Source of the DNA: RYN-230 sp963841695
GTDB taxonomy: Bacteria > Actinomycetota > Actinomycetes > Streptosporangiales > Streptosporangiaceae
Direction of reading: 5' to 3'
NCBI GenBank assembly: GCA_963841695.1
Contig: CAWJDQ010000006.1
Coordinates: 1-64,000 of the forward strand
Length of the DNA: 64,000 bases
How positions within the stretch are numbered: position 1 is the stretch's first letter; every line of letters starts with the position of its first letter. The notes beneath the pieces are model-generated. The model was not told where the DNA came from. It worked only from the letters and a program-made list of their open reading frames with translations, and searched no databases. The position numbers and the translations under genes are program-made. Below are positions 36,052-44,280 of this stretch, piece by piece.

Positions 36052-37172
36052 GCGTCACCCGCCCGGGCCGGCCAGGACCCGGCGACCTGGCCCGGCTGGT
36101 CATCGACCGGACCATCGCGCTGAGCGGGATCCCGGCGCCGCCCCGGCGGGAGCAGGAACGGGCCCAGGTCGTCCGGGGCTGGTGGGAGGCCGACGGGCTG
36201 ACCGCCGTCACCGTCGACGCCGCGGGCAACGTGCGGGCCCGGCTGCGGGCCGGGGACCCGCACCGGCCCGCGCTGCTGGTCTGCGCCCACCTGGACACGG
36301 TGTTCGGCCCCGAGGTGACCCACGCGGTGGTCCGCCACGACGGGCGGCTGGCCGGGCCGGGGGTCGGCGACAACACGGTCGCGGTCTGCGCGCTCAGCGC
36401 CCTGGACGCGCTGCTGCCCGGCCAGCTCCGGTACCCGGTGTGGATCGTCGCGACCACCGGCGAGGAGGGCCTGGGCAACCTGGCCGGCGTCCGCGCCCTG
36501 CTCGACGACCCGCCGGGCCCGGTCCGCGCGGTCATCGCGCTGGAAGGCAACTACCTGGGCCGGGTGAACGTGACCGGGGTGGGCTCCACCCGGTGGCGGG
36601 TCACGGTCACCGGCCCGGGCGGGCACGCCTGGGAGGACGCCAGCCAGCCCAGCGCGGTGCACGAGGCGGCCCGGCTGGTCACCGCGCTCGCCGCGCTGGC
36701 CCGCCCGGATTCCCCCCGGACCACCGTGAACGTGGGGCTGATCGAGGGCGGCGAGTCGGTCAACTCCCGGGCCCAGCGCGCCGGGTTCCTGGTCGACCTG
36801 CGCAGCGGCGACCCCGCGGCCCTCGACGCGCTGCGCGGCGAGGCCCGGGGCGTGCTGGACGACCCGGCCGGGCCGCTCGCGGTCTCGGTGCAGCCCATCG
36901 GCGAACGGCCGGCCGGCCAGCTGGACCCGGGCCACCCGCTGGCCGCCCTGGCCGCGCAGGTGCTGCGCGAGGCGGGGATCGCGCCCCGGCTCACCGCGGC
37001 CAGCACCGACGCCAACGCTGCCTACCCGCGCGGCATCCCGGCGCTGACCCTCGGCATCACCACCGGCGCGGGCACCCATACCGAGCAGGAGTGGATCGAC
37101 GTCGCCCCGGTCGCGGACGGGCTGGCGGCCCTGGCGGCCACGGTCGCCCGACTGGACGGACAGGAGTGGTGA
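36048..37172 (+). CDS. M20-family peptidase/amidohydrolase (second copy)
   Basis: A 374-residue M20 metallo-hydrolase, intact. Metal-binding motifs are VCAHLDTVF, GPGVGDNTVAV and the Glu pair in VATTGEEGLGN; the dimer domain contains VTGVGSTRWRVTVTGPGGHAWED; the last His is in GAGTHTEQEWID. It lacks clear similarity to the first M20 of the operon beyond the fold, so the two probably act on different amides. It overlaps the CoA-transferase (ATGA) and the LLM gene (GTGA). Confidence 0.9.
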   Translation: MSVTRPGRPGPGDLARLVIDRTIALSGIPAPPRREQERAQVVRGWWEADGLTAVTVDAAGNVRARLRAGDPHRPALLVCAHLDTVFGPEVTHAVVRHDGRLAGPGVGDNTVAVCALSALDALLPGQLRYPVWIVATTGEEGLGNLAGVRALLDDPPGPVRAVIALEGNYLGRVNVTGVGSTRWRVTVTGPGGHAWEDASQPSAVHEAARLVTALAALARPDSPRTTVNVGLIEGGESVNSRAQRAGFLVDLRSGDPAALDALRGEARGVLDDPAGPLAVSVQPIGERPAGQLDPGHPLAALAAQVLREAGIAPRLTAASTDANAAYPRGIPALTLGITTGAGTHTEQEWIDVAPVADGLAALAATVARLDGQEW

Positions 37173-38173
37173 GCACGGTGCGGACCGGCGTGACGCTGCA
37201 GGGCGTGGACCCGCCCGCCAGCTTCGAGGAAATGGTCACCGAGATCGAGACCCTCGGCTACGACAACCTCTGGCTGACCGATTCCTCGCTGCACTCCCGC
37301 AACTGCTGGGCCTATCTCACGCTCGCGGCCCGGCAGACGTCCCGGATGATGATCGGCACCGCGGTCACCAACCCGGTGACCCGGCACCCGGCGATCACCG
37401 CGGTGGCCGCGGCCACCCTGGCCGACATCTCCGGCGGCCGGGCCATCCTGGGCATCGGCGCGGGCGACCGGCCGCTGCTGTCCCTGGGCCATGCCCCGGC
37501 CCGGCTGGCCACGCTGGAGGCCTCCATCGCGGCCATCCGCGCGCTGTGGACCGGCGCGGCGGTCGAGGCCGACGAGCCCGGGTTCGCGCTGCACGACGCG
37601 CACTACCGCTTCCCGCCCGGGACGGACATCCCGGTGTGGGTGTCCGCGACCGGCCCGCGCACGCTGGAGCTGGCCGGCCGGGTGGCCGACGGGGTGATCC
37701 TGCTGGCCGGGCTGCACCCGGACGGGATCACGTTCGCGCTGGAGCACATCGACCGGGGCGCCGAGGCGGCCGGGCGCAGCGAGCGGCCGCCGGTGACCGT
37801 GTTCGCGTACGGGGCCATCGACGAGGACGAGGACGCCGCCATCGCCGCGGCCCGCACCATCGCCGCCTGGTTCCCGCAGACCGCGCCGGTGCACTGCCGG
37901 CTGGCCGGCCTGCCCCAGGAGACCATCGACCAGGTCCGGGCCAGCTACGCGGGCGGCGAGTTCCAGGAGGCGGCCCGGGCCGCGGCGGCCCTGCCGGTGG
38001 GGTTCGTCAAGCGGATGGCGCTGGCCGGCGGCCGGGCCGAGGCCCGCCAGCACCTGCGGGACCTGGCCGGGCTGGGCGTGGACTCGGTGACCGTGTTCCC
38101 GCTCGGCGGCGACCGGATGGCCACGATCAGAGCGTTCGCGGACTGTGTGGCGGCTGAGACGGCGATGACATGA
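37169..38173 (+). CDS. LLM-class flavin-dependent oxidoreductase
   Basis: A 334-residue luciferase-like protein. RTGVTLQGVDPPASFEEMVTEIETLGYDNLWLTDS is the family start; SGGRAILGIGAGDRPLLSLGHAPA and IPVWVSATGPRTLELAGRVADGVILLAG are core LLM motifs. Members use F420 or FMN; RutA, the pyrimidine-ring-opening oxygenase, is an LLM protein, which makes ring oxidation or reduction a candidate role here. GTG 37169 overlaps the previous stop; GTG 37178 is an alternative. Part of the seven-gene overlapping operon. Confidence 0.88.
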   Translation: MSTVRTGVTLQGVDPPASFEEMVTEIETLGYDNLWLTDSSLHSRNCWAYLTLAARQTSRMMIGTAVTNPVTRHPAITAVAAATLADISGGRAILGIGAGDRPLLSLGHAPARLATLEASIAAIRALWTGAAVEADEPGFALHDAHYRFPPGTDIPVWVSATGPRTLELAGRVADGVILLAGLHPDGITFALEHIDRGAEAAGRSERPPVTVFAYGAIDEDEDAAIAAARTIAAWFPQTAPVHCRLAGLPQETIDQVRASYAGGEFQEAARAAAALPVGFVKRMALAGGRAEARQHLRDLAGLGVDSVTVFPLGGDRMATIRAFADCVAAETAMT

Positions 38174-39474
38174 TCCTTATCGAGGGCGGGACCGTGCTCA
38201 CCGTTGACGACGCGGGCACCGTGCACTTCCCGGGGCACGTGCTCATCGACGGGGACCGGATCACGGCGGTCGGCGCGGGCGGGTATCCCGGCGAGGTGCC
38301 CGCGGGGACCGAGGTCCTCGACGCGTCGGGCATGGTCGTCATGCCGGGGCTGGTCGATCTGCACTACCACACGGCGGTCGGCAAGGGATTCTGCGATCAC
38401 CTGCCGCTGCTGGAGTCGCTGGAGCAGTTCTGGTATCCGTCGATCCGGGCCCTGAACCCGGAGACCGCGTACTGGGCCGCGCTCAACAGCTACCTCGAGT
38501 CGATCAAGTGCGGCGTGACCACGGTCAACGACATGTACCGGCAGCTCGGCGGGCTGGGCCGGGCCGCGGCGGAGATCGGTATCCGGGCCGTGCTGTCCAA
38601 CGACGTGGCGCTGCCCGAGCACGAGCTGGACACCCTGCAGGACAACCAGGATTCCTACGACGAGGTGCACGGCCTCGGTGGCGGCCGGGTCCAGGTGTGG
38701 GTGGGCATCGAGTGGCTGCCGCTGGCCTCCCCCGAACTGCTCCGCGACGCCCGGGCGCTGGCCGGCGAGCTGGGTACCGGCATCCACGTGCACCTGAACG
38801 AGTCCCTCGGCGAGGTCGAGAACAGCCGGGCGCGGTTCGGCCGGCGGCCGGCCGAGGTGGCCTACGACGCGGGGCTGCTCGGCCCGGACTGCGTGGCCGC
38901 GCACTGTGTGTGGCTCACCGACCATGAGATCGGGCTGATGCGGGAGACCGGCACGCACATCTCGCACAACCCCAGCTCGAACGCCAAGCTCGGCAACGGC
39001 ATCGCCCGGCTGCCGGAGATGCTGGCCGCCGGGCTGAACGTCGGGCTGGGCCACGACGCGGCCGAGTCGAGCAACAGCTGCGACCTGTTCGACGTGATGA
39101 AGTTCGCGTCGCTGGTGCACCGGGCCTCGCGGGGCGACGCCAGCCTGCTGCAGGCCCCGGACGTGGTCCGGATGGCCACCCGGAACGGGGCGGCCGCGCT
39201 GGGCCACGAGACCGGCGAGCTGTCCGCGGGCAGGAAGGCCGACGTGATCCTGGTGGACACGCGCAGCGCGATGTTCACCCCGATGCTGCCGGGCGACGCG
39301 GCCCAGCTGTATTCCCACCTCGTGTTCGCGGCGGACGGCAGCGCGGTGGACACCACGATCGTGGACGGCAGGATCCTCATGCGCGGCCGGGAACTGCTGA
39401 CCGTGGACGAGCAGACCGTCCTGGCCCAGGCCAACGTGGCCCTGCAGCGCATCGTCGCGGCCATCGACTACTGA
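38170..39474 (+). CDS. TRZ/ATZ-type amidohydrolase (first tandem copy)
   Basis: A 434-residue metal-dependent aminohydrolase of the AtzA/SAH-deaminase type. Metal ligands: LVDLHYHTA (HxH), TGIHVHLNES, VAAHCVWL and GLGHDAAES. Family members deaminate or dechlorinate N-heterocycles such as s-triazines, cytosine, guanine and methylthioadenosine. Its ATGA overlaps the LLM gene. The next gene is a close tandem duplicate (nearly every motif segment identical), implying recent duplication and possible substrate split. A 4-aminopyrimidine substrate is inferred from context. Confidence 0.92.
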   Translation: MILIEGGTVLTVDDAGTVHFPGHVLIDGDRITAVGAGGYPGEVPAGTEVLDASGMVVMPGLVDLHYHTAVGKGFCDHLPLLESLEQFWYPSIRALNPETAYWAALNSYLESIKCGVTTVNDMYRQLGGLGRAAAEIGIRAVLSNDVALPEHELDTLQDNQDSYDEVHGLGGGRVQVWVGIEWLPLASPELLRDARALAGELGTGIHVHLNESLGEVENSRARFGRRPAEVAYDAGLLGPDCVAAHCVWLTDHEIGLMRETGTHISHNPSSNAKLGNGIARLPEMLAAGLNVGLGHDAAESSNSCDLFDVMKFASLVHRASRGDASLLQAPDVVRMATRNGAAALGHETGELSAGRKADVILVDTRSAMFTPMLPGDAAQLYSHLVFAADGSAVDTTIVDGRILMRGRELLTVDEQTVLAQANVALQRIVAAIDY

Positions 39475-39520
39475 CCTTGCCGGCTTCGACCCGGGAGAAC
39501 GCGCACATGGGAGCACGGGC

Positions 39521-40838
39521 ATGAGCAGAATCATCATCACCGGCGGCACGGTGCTGACCATCAACGACGCCGACGAGGTGCACTTCGGCGGGCACCTGGT
39601 GCTGGACGGCGACCGGATCGCCGAGGTCGGCGAGGGGCCGTTCGCGGGGACTGCGGGCCAGGGCGACGAGGTCATCGACGCGTCCGGCAAGATCGTCATG
39701 CCCGGCCTGGTCGACCTGCACTACCACACCGCGATCGCCAAGGGCTTCAGCGACCACCTGCCGCTGTGGGAGTACCTGGAGGCCTGCTGGTACCCGTTCA
39801 TCCGGACCCTGGACGCCGAGGCCGCGTACTGGTCGGCGGCGGCGAGCTACCTCGAGTCGATCAAGTGCGGGGTCACTACGGTCAACGACATGTACCGCCG
39901 GCTGCCGGACCTGGGCCGGGCCGCGCAGGACATCGGCATCCGGGCCGTGCTGTCCAACGACGTGGCGCTGCCCGAGCACAACCTGGACACGCTGCAGGAC
40001 AACCAGGACGCCTACCACGCCGTGCACGGCCTGGGGGACGGGCGGATCGAGGTGTACGTCGGGATCGAGTGGCTGCCGCTGGCCTCCCCCGGGCTGCTCC
40101 GCGACGCCCGGGCGCTGGCCGACGAGCTGGGCACCGGCATCCACATCCACCTGAACGAGTCGCTGACCGAGGTGGAGAACTCCAGGGAACGGTTCGGCCG
40201 CCGCCCCACCGAGGTGGCCTACGATGCCGGGCTGCTCGGCCCCGACTGCGTGGCCGCGCACTGCGTGTGGCTGTCCGACACCGAGATCGCGCTGATGCGC
40301 GAGACCGGCACCCAGATCTCGCACAACCCGAGCTCCAACGCCAAGCTCGGCAACGGGATCGCCCGGCTGCCGGAGATGCTCGCCGCCGGCATCAACGTCG
40401 GCCTGGGCCACGACGCCGCCGAGTGCAACAACAGCCGGGACGCGTTCGAGGTGATGAAGTTCGCCTCGCTGATGCACCGGGCCCAGCGGGTGGACGCCAG
40501 CCTGATGCAGGCGCCGGACGTGGTCCGGATGGCCACCCGCAACGGGTCCGCGGCGCTGCGGCACGACACCGGCCAGCTCATCCCCGGGCACAAGGCCGAC
40601 GTGATCCTGGTGGACACGGCCAACCCGATGTTCACCCCGCTGATGCCGGGCGACAGCCGCGCACATCTACTCCCACCTGGTGTTCTCCGCCAACGGCAGC
40701 GCGGTGGACACCACGATCGTGGACGGCCAGGTCCTGATGGCCGGCCGCGAGCTGCTCACCATGGACGAGCCGCAGATCCTGGCCGGGGCCAACGCCGGGT
40801 TCCTGCGCACGCTCGAGAAGATCCGCCGTACCCTGGCC
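39521..40838 (+). pseudogene. TRZ/ATZ-type amidohydrolase (second tandem copy; one frameshift, fused downstream)
   Basis: About 440 residues, closely paralogous to the previous gene (DLHYHTAIAKGFSDHLPLWEYLE, TGIHIHLNESL, VAAHCVWLSD, ISHNPSSNAKLGNGIARLPEMLAAGINVGLGHDAAE). An extra C near 40653 (GDS-R-AHIYSH) shifts the frame; the correct frame continues HIYSHLVFSANGSAVDTTIVDGQVLMAGRELLTMDEPQI and then runs without a stop into the ACMSD-type domain starting at 40839. Either a genuine two-domain fusion or loss of a stop codon. Confidence 0.85.
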
Positions 40839-41849
40839 ATGCAGATCGACGCGCACACCCACATCCTGAGCCTCGCCGAGGACGCGGAGTTCACCACCGA
40901 GTACGGGCGCGAGGGCTCGCTGTGCATCTACCGGAGCCTGGGCCTGCTGCCCTCGCACCGGCCGCCGACCGAGGAGGAGTGGGAGGCCAGCGGGTACAGC
41001 CGCAAGGGCTTCCCGGTCATCGGGCCGGACGAGTCGGTCCGCGACCACCCCGGCTTCGACAAGATCGTGATCCTGGCCGTGTCGCCCCAGTTCCTGGACG
41101 GCGAGCTGATCGGGACCGTGGACACCTACGGCATCACCGGGGTGCCCGGCCCGCCGACCCCGGAGAAGTGCAACGACTACATCGCCGCGATCGCCGCGGC
41201 CCGGCCGGACACGTTCATCGGGTACGCGTCGGTCAACCCGGCCTACCGCGGGCCGGAGGCAGCCGTCCGGGAGCTGGAGCGGGCGGTCCTGGACCTGGGC
41301 CTGACCGGCCTCAAGCTGTACCCGATGTACCAGGACTGGTCCCCCGCCGACCCGGTGATCGCGTTCCCGGTGTTCGAGAAGGCGGAGGAGCTGGGCATCC
41401 CGGTCATGGTGCACCAGGCCGGCTCGACCCGGATCGACGCCCGGATGGAGTACGCCCGGCCGGCGCTGCTCGACGCGGCCGGGCGGCATTTCCGCGACCT
41501 GCGGCTGACCATCGCGCACTGCGGGCTGCCCTGGGTGGACGAGGCCATGTTCATGCTGACCAAGCACCCGAACTTCTTCGCCGAGCTGAGCTACCACATC
41601 GCCAGCGTGACCACCGAGGAGCTGCTGCGTTTCCTGGTGCACGCCGAGGCGTCGTTCGTCCCGCTGGAGAAGCTGTTCTTCGGCACCGATTACCCGGGGT
41701 TCCTGTACGACCCGGTCAAGCTGCGGGCCAAGCTGCTGGCGGTGAACGAGCACGCGGACCGGGTGGGCTGCGCCCCCATCCCCCAGGCCAAGCTGGACGG
41801 CATCCTGGGCACCAACTACGCCCGCATGCTCGGCCTCACCCCCGGCTGA
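40839..41849 (+). CDS. Amidohydrolase_2 (ACMSD-type) metal-dependent hydrolase or decarboxylase domain
   Basis: A 336-residue amidohydrolase_2 protein: DAHTHILSLAED (HxH), PVMVHQAG, LTIAHCGLPW, KLFFGTDYPG give the metal ligands and catalytic Asp. The family contains aminocarboxymuconate-semialdehyde and isoorotate (5-carboxyuracil) decarboxylases, so decarboxylation of a 5-carboxypyrimidine is a reasonable role. ATG 40839 is the natural start of such proteins (MQIDAHTH), but there is no stop or clear ribosome site before it and the frame is open from the TRZ/ATZ domain, suggesting translation as one fused protein. Confidence 0.85.
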   Translation: MQIDAHTHILSLAEDAEFTTEYGREGSLCIYRSLGLLPSHRPPTEEEWEASGYSRKGFPVIGPDESVRDHPGFDKIVILAVSPQFLDGELIGTVDTYGITGVPGPPTPEKCNDYIAAIAAARPDTFIGYASVNPAYRGPEAAVRELERAVLDLGLTGLKLYPMYQDWSPADPVIAFPVFEKAEELGIPVMVHQAGSTRIDARMEYARPALLDAAGRHFRDLRLTIAHCGLPWVDEAMFMLTKHPNFFAELSYHIASVTTEELLRFLVHAEASFVPLEKLFFGTDYPGFLYDPVKLRAKLLAVNEHADRVGCAPIPQAKLDGILGTNYARMLGLTPG

Positions 41850-41869
41850 CCCCCCGGCCCGCCTGCGCG

Positions 41870-43291
41870 TCAGCGCACGGGCCAGGCGGGCTGGGGGTCG
41901 ATGCCGATCTCGGCCAGGACGCGGCGGTTGATCTGCTCGACCTGCTCGCGCAGCCCGGCCTCGTCCACCCGGGTCAGCTGCTTGTGGTCGAGCAGGACGT
42001 CGCCGCCGACCAGGACGGTGTCCACCGAGTGCCCGGTCACGCCGTAGACCAGGTTGGCCACCGGATTGTGCAGCGGCCGCCAGTCGAAGTCCGCGGTATC
42101 GAACACCACCAGGTCGGCCTGCTTGCCGGGCTCCAGCGAGCCGGTCACGTCATCCATCCACAGCGCGGTCGCGCCGCTGATCGTCGCCATCTCGACGGCC
42201 TGCTCGGCGGTGACGGCAGCCGGGTCGCGGCGGGCGTCCCGGGGCAGCAGCGCGGCGAGCTGCATCGAGCGGCAGATGTCCTGGTGATTGGACACGTTCT
42301 CGGCGTCGGTGCCCAGCGCCATGGGCACCCCGGCGGCGAGCAGCTCCGGCCACTTCCCGGTCTGCGTGGTGCCCTTGGCCAGCTTGAGCGCGGACGACGG
42401 GTTCTGCGAGATCCGCGCGCCCGCGTCGGCCACGAACCGGACGTCCCGGTCATCCAGGCTGGTCATGTGGTTGAGCAGGGTGCGCTCGTTGAGCGCGCCG
42501 ATCTCGTGCATGTGCTCGACGGGCCGGTGCCCGAACGTGGCCAGTTCCAGCTCGACCTCGCGCTCGCTGGTCGACTTGTGCAGCACGAACAGGGACTGCG
42601 CGTCCCGGGCCAGCTCGGCGGCCCCCCGGTTGAGCTCGTCGGAGCAGGTGCCCACGCCCTCGATGGTGACCGCGTCCCGGATCCGCGGATGGCCGAACGT
42701 GCGGACCTGCTCGATCCCGTCGGCCAGCCGGCGCAGCGCGGCCCGGGCGTCCATCCGCAGCCAGTCGGGCAGGCCGGCGGTGCCCGCCGGGCCAGCCTGG
42801 TCCCAGGTCCACGGGCCGGTCCGGGCCCGGATCCCGGACGAGGCCAGCGCCTCCAGCACGGCGTCCAGGTGGTTGCAGCCCGGCTCCTCGAACAGCGTGG
42901 TGCCGAACCGGATCATCTCCGCGGCGGCGTGCTGCGCGTGCACGTACATGTCCTGCTCGGTCAGCGCGGCGAAGGACGGGTAGATGAACTGGCGCAGCGC
43001 GTCCAGCGTCTGGCCGCCTTCCGGCATCGCGCCCTTCGCGCAGCACAGCAGGTGCCGGTGCCCGTTCACCAGGCCGGGGGTGATCACGCCGTCGGGTGCG
43101 TCGACCAGCCGCCGGGGCCAGTACCGGGTGAGCACATCCGCCCGCTGGCCCACCTCGACGATGACCCCGCCGTCGATGGCCACCGCGCCCGAGCGGTACA
43201 TCTCCCGCTGGGTGTTCATGGTGAGCAGCCAGCCGCCGGCCACGACCGTGTTGACCGCGATAGGCTCGTCGGGGCCTGCACCGTCGCCCAT
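41870..43291 (-). CDS. TRZ/ATZ-type amidohydrolase (third, divergent)
   Basis: A 473-residue aminohydrolase: TPGLVNGHRHLLCCAKGAMPEGG (HxH), LFVLHKSTSERE, EIGALNERTLLNHMTSLDDRD, SQNPSSALKLAKGT and MALGTDAENVSNHQDI. It is only distantly related to the tandem pair. Family chemistry is hydrolytic deamination or dechlorination of N-heterocycles. The ATG at 43291 lies 15 bases downstream of a perfect operator at 43307-43319, so it is a separate transcription unit of the regulon, convergent with the long plus-strand operon. Confidence 0.9.
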   Translation of the reverse strand: MGDGAGPDEPIAVNTVVAGGWLLTMNTQREMYRSGAVAIDGGVIVEVGQRADVLTRYWPRRLVDAPDGVITPGLVNGHRHLLCCAKGAMPEGGQTLDALRQFIYPSFAALTEQDMYVHAQHAAAEMIRFGTTLFEEPGCNHLDAVLEALASSGIRARTGPWTWDQAGPAGTAGLPDWLRMDARAALRRLADGIEQVRTFGHPRIRDAVTIEGVGTCSDELNRGAAELARDAQSLFVLHKSTSEREVELELATFGHRPVEHMHEIGALNERTLLNHMTSLDDRDVRFVADAGARISQNPSSALKLAKGTTQTGKWPELLAAGVPMALGTDAENVSNHQDICRSMQLAALLPRDARRDPAAVTAEQAVEMATISGATALWMDDVTGSLEPGKQADLVVFDTADFDWRPLHNPVANLVYGVTGHSVDTVLVGGDVLLDHKQLTRVDEAGLREQVEQINRRVLAEIGIDPQPAWPVR

Positions 43292-43306
43292 GATGCCTCC
43301 CAGCTA

Positions 43307-43319
43307 AGATCTCAGATCT
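43307..43319. promoter_or_regulatory. GntR-regulon operator, perfect AGATCT-C-AGATCT
   Basis: Located 15 bases before the start of the third amidohydrolase (minus strand), in the divergent region shared with the second tenA. Confidence 0.77.
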
Positions 43320-43443
43320 GAGGCTAGGTTGACTGGCCAGGCGAGTCAACGTACCCCACGTAACCATCGCGTTTCGGGACTCTCCGGTGTCTAGCAGGGA
43401 CGGCGAACCGTGGCCCAGGCCTTGACGCACCCGGGCGGCACAG

Positions 43444-43455
43444 AGTCTGATATCT
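43444..43455. promoter_or_regulatory. Degenerate GntR-regulon operator before the second tenA
   Basis: AGTCTGATATCT matches the right half of the consensus with one mismatch and lies 37 bases upstream of the second tenA start, almost the same distance as the perfect site before the first tenA. Confidence 0.45.
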
Positions 43456-43491
43456 CATGTCTCGATCGCTGCGCTGGTAAGGAGCCGCCTG

Positions 43492-44163
43492 ATGAGCAGC
43501 CCGGCCTCGGCGCTGCTGCGCGAGCGGGGCGCGGAGAGCTGGGCCGCGGCGGTCAGCCACCCGATGGTGGCCGGGATCGGCGCGGGCTCGCTGCCGCACG
43601 CGACGTTCCGCTACTACTTCGAGCAGAACGTGCTGTACCTCGAGGACTACGCCCGGGCCATCGCCCTGATCATCGGCCGGGCCCCGGACCTGGCCGCCGT
43701 CACGGTGCTGACCAGGTTCCTGGGCCAGATCGTGCACACCGAGCTGCCCGCCAACTACGCGTTCCTGGCCCGCCTGGGCGGGCCGGACTCGCCCGGTCCC
43801 GCGGCCAGGATGGCGCCGGCCACCTACGCCTACACCCGGCACCTGCTCGATACGGCCGGGCGGCATGACCTTGCGGCCGGGCTGGCCGCGGTGCTGCCGT
43901 GCCAGTGGAGCTACGGCGAGATCGCCACCCGGCTCGCCGCGTCGATGCCCGCCGACCCGGTGTACGCCGACTGGATCGCCATGTTCGCCGGCGACGGCTA
44001 CGACGAGCTGGTGCAGGCGAGCACGGGCCTGCTCGACCAGCACACCGACCCGGCCGACGAGGCCCGGATGACGTTCCTGGCCTCGGTGTTCGACCGCTCC
44101 ACCCGGTACGAGCTGGCCTTCTGGGACATGGCTCTGGCTGGTCCGGGGGGCCAGGCCGGCTAG
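43492..44163 (+). CDS. TenA-family protein (second copy, Asp to Asn in the pyrimidine site)
   Basis: A 223-residue TenA paralogue. Cys137 (AAVLPCQWSYGEIA) and Glu207 (TRYELAFWDMA) match the catalytic Cys135 and Glu205 of Bacillus subtilis TenA, but the position of Asp44, which contacts the aminopyrimidine, is Asn46 (FRYYFEQNVLYL). The first copy keeps Asp. This suggests a different pyrimidine substrate, for example one already deaminated. TAAGGAG precedes the ATG. It ends before a palindromic terminator shared with the convergent GMC gene. Confidence 0.88.
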   Translation: MSSPASALLRERGAESWAAAVSHPMVAGIGAGSLPHATFRYYFEQNVLYLEDYARAIALIIGRAPDLAAVTVLTRFLGQIVHTELPANYAFLARLGGPDSPGPAARMAPATYAYTRHLLDTAGRHDLAAGLAAVLPCQWSYGEIATRLAASMPADPVYADWIAMFAGDGYDELVQASTGLLDQHTDPADEARMTFLASVFDRSTRYELAFWDMALAGPGGQAG

Positions 44164-44250
44164 CAGAGGCCCCCGGCCCCCCCGATCGGCCCTCCGGGCC
44201 GAGCGCGGCATAGCCGCGCGTGGGAAGCGGCGGACCGTGAGCCCGCAGCC

Positions 44251-44280
44251 CCTAGGTGTACTCGGCCGAGTACACCTAGG
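44251..44280. terminator. 30-bp perfect palindrome, bidirectional terminator
   Basis: Positions 44251-44265 are the exact reverse complement of 44266-44280. It covers the stop codon of the GMC gene (TAG at 44276-44278) and lies downstream of the second tenA, so it can terminate both convergent transcripts. Confidence 0.75.

Noticed and set aside
41850..43321. Very long plus-strand frame continuing from the second aminohydrolase to 43321
   Set aside because: Beyond the indel it is an antisense/out-of-frame shadow over the ACMSD-type domain and the third amidohydrolase; its composition is low-complexity Arg/Gly/Ala.
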